From NCBI GenBank assembly GCA_965279165.1, contig OZ257140.1, positions 2,480,001 through 2,544,000 of the forward strand: DNA of 64,000 nt, read 5' to 3'. Below, one piece after another: positions 1 through 9,100 of the stretch. Source of the DNA: JBAYIE01 sp965279165 (GTDB lineage Bacteria; Bacteroidota; Bacteroidia; UKL13-3). Made by a program: the position numbers and the translations under genes. Position 1 is the first letter of the stretch, and every line of letters begins with the position of its first letter. The notes under the pieces are model-generated. The model saw nothing but the letters and a program-made list of their open reading frames with translations, did no database searches and was not told the origin of the DNA.

Positions 1-644
1 CCATGAAATGTGATATGGCAGGAGGAGCACTGGTTGCTACAACTATTTATGCAGTTGCCGAAGCAGAATTACCATACCACGTTATTGCTTTGATTCCTGC
101 AACGGATAATCGTCCGGGAGAAAATGCCTACACACCCGGTGATGTCGTGAAAATGTACGATGGACAAACGGTAGAAGTATTAAATACAGATGCTGAAGGA
201 CGGATGTTGTTGGCTGATGCTTTGGCTTATGCAAAAAAATACAAACCGGAATTGGTACTTGATTTTGCAACTTTAACAGGAGCAGCAGCAGCAGCAATCG
301 GGTCGTATGGAATAGTTTGTATGGGTAATGCCGACGAAAAAACCAAACTTAAATTAAAAGAGAGTGGTAAAACTACGTATGAAAGATTGGTAGAGTTTCC
401 AATGTGGGAAGAATATGGCAAGTTGATTAAGAGTGATCTTGCTGATATGAAGAATATCGGGGGACCTGTGGCTGGTGCAATTACTGCCGGAATGTTCCTT
501 GAGAAGTTTACAGATTATCCTTGGATGCATTTTGATATTGCAGGACCGGCTTTTATTTCAACAGCAGATTCTTATAGAGGTAAACAAGCAACCGGTTATG
601 GAGTAAGATTGCTTTTCGACTTTATTAAAAACCTGAGTAAATAA
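1..644 (+). CDS. pepA: Leucyl aminopeptidase (M17 family), C-terminal part; 5' end outside window
   Basis: This is the C-terminal catalytic part of a cytosolic M17 leucine aminopeptidase, a dinuclear metal exopeptidase that removes N-terminal residues from peptides. The M17 signature NTDAEGR is visible about 60 residues into the fragment, followed by the LADAL helix. The opening MKCDMAGGA matches the internal metal-binding stretch of the family, so the ATG at position 3 is an internal methionine and the gene continues upstream of the window. About 214 codons remain; full-length members have roughly 450-500 residues. The stop (TAA) is followed after 26 bp by pdxA on the same strand, so the two may be cotranscribed. 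Family assignment is secure. Confidence 0.93.
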   Translation, partial: MKCDMAGGALVATTIYAVAEAELPYHVIALIPATDNRPGENAYTPGDVVKMYDGQTVEVLNTDAEGRMLLADALAYAKKYKPELVLDFATLTGAAAAAIGSYGIVCMGNADEKTKLKLKESGKTTYERLVEFPMWEEYGKLIKSDLADMKNIGGPVAGAITAGMFLEKFTDYPWMHFDIAGPAFISTADSYRGKQATGYGVRLLFDFIKNLSK

Positions 645-670
645 TATTTAAATCAATTAATTTTAAACCT

Positions 671-1738
671 ATGAGTAAGTTACCGATAATCGGAATCACG
701 ATTGGAGATGTGAATGGAATAAGTATGGAAGTGATGATTAAAACGCTCCTCGACAATCGGGTGGCGGATTACTGCACGCCGGTTGTATATGGATCTCCGA
801 AGATTTTATCTTACTGGAAAAAACTAATGGGTCATCCGGATTTCAATTTAAATATTATTAAAAATCTGGACCAAATTCATCCCAAAAAATCAAACATTTT
901 AGTATGCTGGGACGATGAAGTAGAAATCAAACCGGGAGAGGTAACAGAAGTGGCCGGTAGGTATGCATTTAAATCTTTAGAAATGGCTACCAAGGATATT
1001 CTTGCCGGGAAAATACATGCGTTGCTCACCGCTCCTTTGAACAAACACAATGTAAACTCCGAAAAAAATCCCTTTCAAGGACATACAGAATACCTCGCAA
1101 GTCAAGCCAATACAAACGAATATATCATGATGCTTATTTGTGGGGATTTAAAAGTTGGATTGGTTACGGGTCATATTCCAATTAAGGACGTTGCAGCAAG
1201 TATTACCAAAGAATTAATTCTGAAAAAACTGAAAGTGATGCAAAAAAGTTTGGAACAAGATTTTGGAATTGTTAAACCTAGAATTGCTGTTTTGGGGTTG
1301 AATCCGCATGCCGGCGACAATGGTTTACTCGGAAAAGAAGATAAGGAAATTATTGCTGAAGCAGTTAAAGCAGCGCAAGCAAACGGTATGGTTACCTATG
1401 GGCCATATTCAGCAGATGGTTTTTTTGGGGCACGTCAATTTGAAAAATTTGATGCGGTACTTGCTATGTACCACGACCAGGGTTTAATTCCATTTAAGTA
1501 TATGGCATTTGAAGATGGGGTAAATTTTACTGCCGGATTGCCTTTTGTTCGAACATCTCCTGATCACGGAACGGCCTACGATATTGCAGGAAAAAATAAA
1601 GCAGGTGAAATGTCGTTCAGGAATGCTTTGTATGCAGCTATTGATATTGTTCGACAACGAAATGAAACATTTCGACTGAATGAAAATCCTCTGTCGTTTT
1701 CGCCATTGAGAAAAGAAAGATTTAGAATCGATTTTTAA
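671..1738 (+). CDS. pdxA: 4-hydroxythreonine-4-phosphate dehydrogenase PdxA
   Basis: This enzyme catalyses NAD-dependent oxidation and decarboxylation of 4-phosphohydroxy-L-threonine, a step of DXP-dependent pyridoxal phosphate synthesis in the cytosol. The 355-residue length is normal. Family landmarks are the N-terminal GITIGDVNGIS loop, the substrate motif GHTEYLA near residue 140, NPHAGDNG near 215, the metal-ligand segment YHDQGLIPFK near 275, and RTSPDHGTAYDIAG near 300, which supplies further metal and phosphate ligands. The N-terminal loop has GDVNG where many members have GDPNG. Neighbours are pepA upstream and a membrane glycosyltransferase 13 bp downstream, so an operon is plausible. 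Confidence 0.95.
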   Translation: MSKLPIIGITIGDVNGISMEVMIKTLLDNRVADYCTPVVYGSPKILSYWKKLMGHPDFNLNIIKNLDQIHPKKSNILVCWDDEVEIKPGEVTEVAGRYAFKSLEMATKDILAGKIHALLTAPLNKHNVNSEKNPFQGHTEYLASQANTNEYIMMLICGDLKVGLVTGHIPIKDVAASITKELILKKLKVMQKSLEQDFGIVKPRIAVLGLNPHAGDNGLLGKEDKEIIAEAVKAAQANGMVTYGPYSADGFFGARQFEKFDAVLAMYHDQGLIPFKYMAFEDGVNFTAGLPFVRTSPDHGTAYDIAGKNKAGEMSFRNALYAAIDIVRQRNETFRLNENPLSFSPLRKERFRIDF

Positions 1739-1751
1739 TCCGGAAGTTTAC

Positions 1752-2918
1752 ATGAAGGAATCTTGGAAACAACTTGCATTAAACAAAAATCGTTTGTTTT
1801 TTTTGTATATGCTCGTTGCTGTTGTTGCAAGTGTTCACCTTGTAATACTGGGAAACAAAACTTTTAACAACCTGGATATTTACAAACATTACAACAATTT
1901 TGTAATCTTTAAATATTCCTTTCTTCATTTGATTCATCAACAGGATTTATATATCCTGCATCCATTGGAGCAATACGATTTATTTAAATACAGTCCTGCG
2001 TTTGCTTTAAGTATGTTTCCATTTGCTTACCTTCCGGATTGGCTGGGTTTGATTTTATGGAATGCAGCCAATGCCGGACTGCTTTTTTACGCCGTAACCC
2101 AATTAAAGTTAGCATCTCCGAAGCTAAATTTATTTGTGCTTTGGTTCATTTTACAGGAAACATTAACCAGTTTACAAAGTGCCCAAACCAATCCGATGAT
2201 TGCAGGTTTACTGATCCTTGCATTCGTTCAGTTTGAACGTAAAAACGTAATTTGGGCATCCTTGTTTATCGTCTTATCTGCTTACATTAAAATATTTGGC
2301 GTAGTTGCTTTTCTTTTATTTTTAATGTATCCGGATAAGTTAAAATTTATTGGATATAGCATTTTATGGATGGTACTATTGGCCATTATACCTTTGGTAG
2401 TTGTCTCTCCGGATCAACTGTTATTTTTATACAAGAGTTGGCTCCATATGTTGCAAAACGACCATTCCGTTTCCTATGGATTGTCGGTACTGGGATGGCT
2501 AAAATCCTGGTTTGGTTTAGAACCGGATAAATTAATAGCGGTTATAACCGGTGGCATATTATTGGTACTTCCTTTGGTTCGCATGCAAGAGTTTAAGAAA
2601 GATTTATTCAGGCTGTTTTATTTAGCAAGTATTTTAATTTGGGTAATAATTTTTAACCATAAAGCAGAATCGTCCACTTTTGTTATTGCAGTTAGTGGCA
2701 TTGCAATCTGGTATTTTAGTCAGCAGAACACCCCTCTACAAACCGGTTTAGTGCTTTTTGCCTTTGTATTTACTTGCCTTTCTCCTACAGATTTGATGCC
2801 ACGGTTTATACGACATGATTTCATCGAACCATACGTCCTAAAGGCGGTACCATGTATATTTATTTGGATTATCATCCAATGGCAATTGTGGTCCGGGAAA
2901 TTTATTGCCAGAAATTAG
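1752..2918 (+). CDS. GT87-like (DUF2029) polytopic membrane glycosyltransferase
   Basis: A 388-residue integral membrane protein with about ten hydrophobic segments. The first spans roughly residues 14-34. It is followed by an extracytoplasmic loop containing KYSPAFALSMFPFAYLP, which resembles the loop after the first helix in GT-C enzymes of the GT87/DUF2029 family. These use polyprenyl-phosphate sugars to glycosylate envelope components; the specific sugar and acceptor cannot be read here. It starts 13 bp after pdxA and ends 1 bp before the convergent lipoprotein gene, so transcription from both sides may overlap. The fold-level call is fairly good, the substrate unknown. Confidence 0.65.
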   Translation: MKESWKQLALNKNRLFFLYMLVAVVASVHLVILGNKTFNNLDIYKHYNNFVIFKYSFLHLIHQQDLYILHPLEQYDLFKYSPAFALSMFPFAYLPDWLGLILWNAANAGLLFYAVTQLKLASPKLNLFVLWFILQETLTSLQSAQTNPMIAGLLILAFVQFERKNVIWASLFIVLSAYIKIFGVVAFLLFLMYPDKLKFIGYSILWMVLLAIIPLVVVSPDQLLFLYKSWLHMLQNDHSVSYGLSVLGWLKSWFGLEPDKLIAVITGGILLVLPLVRMQEFKKDLFRLFYLASILIWVIIFNHKAESSTFVIAVSGIAIWYFSQQNTPLQTGLVLFAFVFTCLSPTDLMPRFIRHDFIEPYVLKAVPCIFIWIIIQWQLWSGKFIARN

Positions 2919-2919
2919 G

Positions 2920-3714
2920 TTACTGTTTTTTAATCAATTGTTTATACGGCTTCAACCATTTTATAAACTCATCTGCAGGAATGGTAATGGTTGTTTCTCC
3001 TTTAACATAAGGAGCTATTTCGTAGTTGTTATAATGAAAAGTAATTCCCTTTTCATCCAGATAAAAGTTGTTATTTAGGCAGAAATGATTGTTTGGAAAT
3101 ATAAATCCGGCTTCGTCCATACCTTTATTTGGACTGATTTTCTTTTCTGTACAAAATATAGGTTCTGCTAATGCAGTTAACTTATAAATGGCAGAGCTGT
3201 CAAAGAAGTCGATTAAATTTAATGTTCTTCCATCTTCTATATGGATTAATTTATAAAACACAGAATTATTGGGATGGGCACCTCCTGTATAGCTATTGTC
3301 GTTTATTCGAAGGGTAATCCAGCGAGGGTTCTGCATTTGTATGGAAATATCTTTTTCGATTTTCCATACTTGCGAACTTTGAGGATACTCTTTTTTAAAA
3401 GACGCAAATTCATGTATAAATTTTTGTTGAATACTGTCTATTGGTAAGGTCTCTCTTACTTCTGAATTAAAAGTAGTATGAAATATTTTCAAAAGCGAAT
3501 CCTGTAAATTTTTGTTGGCATTACTTATTTGCGGATAGGTAAAGGAGATATAAGAACAGGAATCGGAATCCGGATCACAATTTTGGAAAGAATTTAACGC
3601 AATAACCATTTCATAATTCAAACTGTCATTTGTTTTGGTATCAACTGTGCCAGAATTTTCGGTACAAGCGACAATTAGAATGAAAGAAAAAATAATTAAC
3701 AGATGCTTATTCAT
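2920..3714 (-). CDS. DUF3298/DUF4163-type (RsiV/PdaC-like) lipoprotein
   Basis: A 264-residue predicted lipoprotein. The signal peptide MNKHLLIIFSFILIVAC ends in a lipobox cysteine at about residue 17. The body contains the pattern of the DUF4163-DUF3298 module seen in PdaC and the anti-sigma factor RsiV: an N-terminal segment with YPQISNANKNLQDSLLKIF, then NSYTGGAHPNNS near residue 140 and LNLIDFFD. The C-terminal FHYNNYEIAPYVKG is typical of DUF3298. The molecular role in Bacteroidota is not established. It is transcribed alone, converging with the glycosyltransferase gene and about 100 bp from the cytochrome gene upstream on the same strand. Confidence 0.72.
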   Translation of the reverse strand: MNKHLLIIFSFILIVACTENSGTVDTKTNDSLNYEMVIALNSFQNCDPDSDSCSYISFTYPQISNANKNLQDSLLKIFHTTFNSEVRETLPIDSIQQKFIHEFASFKKEYPQSSQVWKIEKDISIQMQNPRWITLRINDNSYTGGAHPNNSVFYKLIHIEDGRTLNLIDFFDSSAIYKLTALAEPIFCTEKKISPNKGMDEAGFIFPNNHFCLNNNFYLDEKGITFHYNNYEIAPYVKGETTITIPADEFIKWLKPYKQLIKKQ

Positions 3715-3816
3715 GGGGTAAAATTAAGCATTAGAATAATATCGGGAAATATATTGTTGTATGGAAAGGGTTATAGCTGTTTATCAATAGTTAATTTGAA
3801 GATTAACAGAAATGTT

Positions 3817-4179
3817 TTAATTCTTAATGTTCTTGGGTTTGTAACTTAAGTAGGTGAGAATAAAACTTAATTCTTCGGCTGATAAATTTTCTTCCGTAAC
3901 CCTGCTTTCATGGGTTGGATTTGCAACCCTTATGGAATATGATTCTAGTTGTTCTGCGGTAAAGTCAGGTATAACTTCTTTTCCTTTTATCATTTTTGTA
4001 TGACATGAAGCACAATTCATATCATACAAGACTTTTCCTTTGTCGCAAATCTTAGCGTACTCTATTTTTACTTCAGGCGACATTTCATCCGGTAAAACAT
4101 ATCCGGGTTGTTTTTTTGCTATACATCCAACTAAAATTATAAGAAGAATGATAACAATACTGTATTTGAGGTTTTTCAT
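3817..4179 (-). CDS. Single-haem cytochrome c lipoprotein
   Basis: A 120-residue small protein with a lipoprotein signal (LIILVGC, cysteine near residue 19) and one haem c attachment motif, CASCH, near residue 56. A later methionine-poor C-terminal helix contains LSAEELSFILTYLSYK, the usual closing helix of small class I cytochromes. It is probably anchored in the periplasm as an electron-transfer partner. Its start lies only 3 bp after the stop of the upstream di-haem peroxidase gene on the same strand, so the two are almost certainly one transcript and this protein is the likely electron donor or acceptor for the peroxidase. Confidence 0.8.
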   Translation of the reverse strand: MKNLKYSIVIILLIILVGCIAKKQPGYVLPDEMSPEVKIEYAKICDKGKVLYDMNCASCHTKMIKGKEVIPDFTAEQLESYSIRVANPTHESRVTEENLSAEELSFILTYLSYKPKNIKN

Positions 4180-4182
4180 AGT

Positions 4183-6120
4183 TTAATAAGAGCCTCCTAT
4201 TTTTCGTTTGTTTAAGACGATTTGCTTTGATTTTGGAATGTTTTCCGGCGGATTTTCGAAAACAATTTGCTCGGTAAGAGTTGCTATAAATGTGATAAGT
4301 TCTTGTATTTCTGTTTCCGATAAATTTAATGGATCGCCGGATAAAGTTTGGTTTGGTAAGAGTAATCCATGGCCGATTGCTCCTCCGGTATTATAATGTT
4401 GTATCACCTGTTCCATTGTATTAAAAACCCCATTATGCATATACGGTTGGGTGTGCATGCTATTACGAATAGTACCTGTTCTAAATGCATGTAAAGTTTC
4501 CGAAGCTTGAAATATATTATATCTTCCGGAATCGCCACTTAGTTTTTGATAACTTGTGTCGGCAGGAACTCCTATTACTTCGAATTCTGAACCAATATAA
4601 GGTGGTTTTACTCCATTGAACTGTGGAACAAAATGACAAGTAGCACATTGGGCTTTACCCATGAATAAATTAAATCCTTTTATTGCTGAACTTGAAATTT
4701 CGGTTTGTAGGTTCATAGATTTATCAAAGGGCGCATCAAATCCATTAAATTTACTATAATAGTAAGTGATTGCTGAGTAAATGTGAGAAACAGTAATTTC
4801 CTTTTCTTGGGGAGTATATTTCAATAGTTTGGTAAATCTTGATTTGTATTCTTTGCATGAATTGATTCGTTTCATCAGCTCCTTTTCATCGCCCCCCATT
4901 TCATCGATACTGGTTATTACACCTTTTGCCTGATTCTGTAATGTTAAATGTTTACCATCATACATAAGCAAATGGTTGTATTGGGTATTTAAAAGGGTAG
5001 GGGTATTGCGCCTTAAATCAGATTTTCTATCAAAATTTATAGAAGTAGTAAGGGTTGTATCGGTAAAAAACATTTTAGGAATATGACAAGAAGCACAACT
5101 TCTTTCGATATTTCCTGAAAGGATAGGATCATAAAACAAACTTTTACCCAAGTTGTCTATTTCGCTAAGAGCAACTTCATCATTTACCCTAAGGAAAATA
5201 CCTTTCGGGTTTTGTCCAAAATATAGGGATTTGTCGAATATGGAATTTACTTGTTTATTTAAGGTATAATCTACCATACTTTTACTCACAACTTTGTATT
5301 TTCGGATTAAATCCTGATTCAACTTATACAAAGGATTGATATAGTCGCGAATGAATGCATAATGGTTGAAAGAGTTAATTGATTGTGGTTGATCATGAAC
5401 AAAATTTATTGCATTTTGATAAAGAATTAAATAGGCATCCGGAAGTGGAGTAGCAGCAAAGGTTTGATTGAAGGCACTATAAATAGTACCGACATCAGAG
5501 AGCATCTGTGACAGTTCCGGAATGACCATGTCTTCATTAGGACATTCAAAACCTGTAGTATAAATAGCAGCAAGGTTTAGAAGGTATAAGCGGTTACATA
5601 AATAGAAGTGATGGAAACTGTTTAATTGTTGCAGGATGCTGTCGTTTTTTAATATGTGGGTTGCAACAATGGATTGATTGATTAATTCGGATATTTTTGT
5701 TTTATCCGGGTTGTCTTCCATTAATGTTAGATATGCTAACGTAAATCCGGCTCCTTCTCTTCTGTATGGCTTCTCAAATTTTTCGAATACTTCGGTTTCC
5801 CATTCCACAGCTAACGGACCATTTATTTTTTTATGTTCTATCGGTGCGGTATACCTAATCCAGAAGTCGATGGATTTAAGACTTGTTCTCGATTTTTGCA
5901 ATTGAGATTGAACTTTTGAGAAGGTGGAGGAATCATTCAACTCACCAAGTTCAATCAACCCGATTAATTTTTGCTGATTCAAATCCAACCCATTGAGTTG
6001 CTTTTTGTATAAAAGAAGATAAGGTGAATCTGATTCATGGTGAAAAGCAGAAAGTAATGCAACTGTTATGTAAAGCAGCAAGAGATAAAGAAATAGAAAT
6101 TTACTTTTAAGTTTAAACAT
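4183..6120 (-). CDS. Di-haem cytochrome c peroxidase (CcpA/MauG family) with long N-terminal domain
   Basis: A 645-residue exported protein; residues 5-25 form a signal or anchor helix. The C-terminal half is a di-haem peroxidase with two CxxCH sites, CASCH near residue 342 and CATCH near 492. It also has the usual MYDGKHLTLQNQAKG stretch and the late RNSMHTQPYMHNGVFNTMEQV segment that shapes the low-potential haem site. Classical CcpA proteins have roughly 320-350 residues; here about 300 extra helical residues precede the haem domains, including VEWETEVFEKFEKPYRREG. I have seen similar long forms in Bacteroidota but cannot assign that domain. It probably reduces hydrogen peroxide or oxidises a protein substrate in the periplasm, with the downstream cytochrome as partner. 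Confidence 0.85.
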   Translation of the reverse strand: MFKLKSKFLFLYLLLLYITVALLSAFHHESDSPYLLLYKKQLNGLDLNQQKLIGLIELGELNDSSTFSKVQSQLQKSRTSLKSIDFWIRYTAPIEHKKINGPLAVEWETEVFEKFEKPYRREGAGFTLAYLTLMEDNPDKTKISELINQSIVATHILKNDSILQQLNSFHHFYLCNRLYLLNLAAIYTTGFECPNEDMVIPELSQMLSDVGTIYSAFNQTFAATPLPDAYLILYQNAINFVHDQPQSINSFNHYAFIRDYINPLYKLNQDLIRKYKVVSKSMVDYTLNKQVNSIFDKSLYFGQNPKGIFLRVNDEVALSEIDNLGKSLFYDPILSGNIERSCASCHIPKMFFTDTTLTTSINFDRKSDLRRNTPTLLNTQYNHLLMYDGKHLTLQNQAKGVITSIDEMGGDEKELMKRINSCKEYKSRFTKLLKYTPQEKEITVSHIYSAITYYYSKFNGFDAPFDKSMNLQTEISSSAIKGFNLFMGKAQCATCHFVPQFNGVKPPYIGSEFEVIGVPADTSYQKLSGDSGRYNIFQASETLHAFRTGTIRNSMHTQPYMHNGVFNTMEQVIQHYNTGGAIGHGLLLPNQTLSGDPLNLSETEIQELITFIATLTEQIVFENPPENIPKSKQIVLNKRKIGGSY

Positions 6121-6132
6121 GGAATCCCTGAT

Positions 6133-6172
6133 AAATAAAGAAACAGGAAGGTGGTATTCCTTCCTGTTTCAG
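6133..6172 (-). terminator. Rho-independent-like terminator of the multi-phosphoesterase gene
   Basis: A perfect 11-bp stem (AAACAGGAAGG at 6141-6151 paired with CCTTCCTGTTT at 6159-6169) with a 7-nt loop lies 24 bp beyond the stop of the gene ending at 6193. Read on the minus strand the stem is followed by a T-rich run (CTTTATTTAT). It separates the giant gene from the cytochrome peroxidase gene that starts at 6120. Confidence 0.75.
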
Positions 6173-6192
6173 ATTAGACTAATTAAGTTGGT

Positions 6193-9100
6193 TTAATGAA
6201 TTACTACCATCTTAATCAGATAATTTTTGTTTTCTTCGTTGGCTATTTTTACAAAGTAAACACCACTTTGTAGGTCAGCTGTTGGAATGATAGTTTCATG
6301 TTTTCCTTGTTGGAATATTTTCGACTCCATTGGTGCGACGGTACGTCCTTGAATATCCGTAATTGCTATTTGCAATTTTTCGGTATTGGCTAATTCAAAA
6401 CCAAGGATTGCATCACCCGATACCGGATTTGGATATAGCGTTACTAATTTTAATAAGGTTTTTTCGCTAAGCGATGTACTGGTTCCGTTACCTTTCAAAT
6501 CGAAATTATAAATGCTTTCATCGGCATCCGAGTTAGCAATTTGAATCGTAGCATTTCTTGGTCCGGCGACAGATGGTTGGAATTTTACAGTGAAGTTCAA
6601 AACGCCACTGGCATTAACTACTGCCGGGAAAGTAATTGCTGTTGAAAGGCTATAGTCGCTCGCATTGGCACCGGTGAAGGAAATACCTGTTATGGTAAGG
6701 TCACCTGTTCCGTTATTCTGTATAACATATGAACTGCTCTTTGAATTACCTACAAGCACATCACCAAAATCGGTATTATCGGTAGCAGTTGGTGTATTGT
6801 CACCATCGTTGATGGTTACATTATTACCTTGAATATTAATTTCGGAAACCAAAGGTGCAGTAGATGTTCCTGATAATGCAAAATCATAATTGCTTTCGTT
6901 GCCATCATTATTTGCAATGTTTATGGTTGATGTTTTTATTCCTGCAACTGTCGGAGCAAATTTCACTGTAATATTTGCCGAGGTACCTTGTGCAATACTC
7001 AATGGAAATACCGGAGCAGATACCAGACTGAAATCTGAAGCATTGGTTCCTGTAAATGTTATACTTGTTAAGGTAAGTAAGTCGTTTCCGGTATTCTGAA
7101 TTACAAATACTTTGTTAATATTACCTCCGGTAACAACAGATCCCATTTCTGTATTGTCTGTTGATGATGGGGTTATATCTCCATCAAGGATGGTAATACT
7201 ATTACCCTGCACATTTATTTCGGGAGCAGTTGGTATAACTATTTTTTCACGAACCAACAATAGGTTATTTGATTGTGACGCCATGATGGAATCGTTACCC
7301 AAATAGGCATAAACAGTCCATTTGACCGAGATAGAGTCCCCTTTTGAAATTCCTTTTTGTGCAAGTAAGGTGTCAAATAAATTGTTTGCATATTGGAAGG
7401 TTGTATCTGTTCCACCTGAGGCAGAAGACATATACATCCATGGTGAAGTAAAGTTACCGGAAGTAGGAGTAAGGAACCATTTATACATAACTGCATTTCC
7501 TGATTTTGTCCAAACAAAACTTTGGAGATTTACATTGGAAGGACTTGTAACAATTCGTGTATTGGTAACAGGAGTTTGAAGGTTCAATGTTCCAAGCACA
7601 GGTATTATATCTTTTTTGCGCACTCCTTGTAACTGATAGCCTAATGTACATCCGGAAGTAGGAGAAGAGCAGAATTGAATTAATGTACCTTCAAATATAA
7701 AATTGCCGGAAGGTACAGGTGTAGCAGGAGCATCATCCATTTCAGTATCTTGACTTGAAATAACTCTCCAAATCATTGTATCTCCTGGAGTAGCACCATC
7801 CCAAACAGTATAATTAGTACTTGAGGTAATATTGCCTGTACCGGAAGTTTTAAGATTTACCACCCTTACCAATTTGCTTTCATATTGTTCGCCATTGGTA
7901 TTCAATTGTTTTAAAGTTAATAGAATTGCCGGTGGTAATGGTCTGTTGTTAGCCAATTTGATTACGTTACTATTTCCACGATAAGCTCCGGTTAGCAATT
8001 GTATTTGTGCGTAGTTGTTGAAATCGCCTCTGCCTCCCCAAACTTCTACACTGTCGCCTTCTTTGATGCCGGAACTTAAAATCGAATCAACCATTGCACC
8101 GGATGATTGGCGAACACCAATTGCACCGGTTGCGTCTTGTATATATATAAAGCGACCCCAAGCGCGGGTTACAATACCTCTCACCCTAACACTATCCGTG
8201 GCGAGTCCACGTGCAGCTGCGATGGTAATAACAGGAGGAACAGGAGCGAAAATACCATCAGGTCGTGCATTCAATAGTTGAATACGAGTATCGCCAATTA
8301 AACCGGTATCACGCATGGCATATGGATTAGTTTGGTGTTTGGCAACAAAGTATTCTGCAAAAGCATCTTGTTCGCTACCATTTGCTTGGAATTTAGCAAC
8401 CATCGAATCTTTGATAGCTGTATCGAGATTTATGCGATTGAAGCCATTGGCAACAAATGGATAATTGTCTCCACCACTTGCTAAGAAATCAAGGGTTACT
8501 ACTTTTATAATTCGCGAAGTATCGCCATGCAATAATCCGAATCTAACAATGGTATCTAAGCGTTTACCGGTTGAATCGATAAGTACCATGGATTGTATTT
8601 TACTACCAGCGGCTTTAGTTGTATCGTAACTAAACATAACACCTCCAATTTGCGGGAACTGACCTGGAGTTATGCCAGGTTTAGTTGCCGAAACGCCGTG
8701 TTCTAAAATCCGTTTTAATCCGGCAGCATTAACAGAAAGAATAGAAAGTTTGTTGTTAAAGCGCAATGAATTTTCAATATCCAATTGGCTAATATCACCG
8801 GCATTTTTTCCTGCGCCCGGGTTGGCAGCAGTTGGTAATAATTGAACGCCATTACCAACAGATACTACCTGTCCAATAGCAGAACGAATACCACCACCAT
8901 TTTTGATGGAAACTTTTACTTGTGCATCATATTTCTTGGCCATCCATAAGTTGGCATCTGACGATACATTTCCTAAATTGGTTTCTTGTGTACGAACGAA
9001 GTCTCTTCTTCCTTCAAGGAAAACGGAAGACTTACCAAACTTGTTGCCATCTTTAGTATTGATAACATTGGCAATTGCAGTTGTTAATGTACGTACAGCA

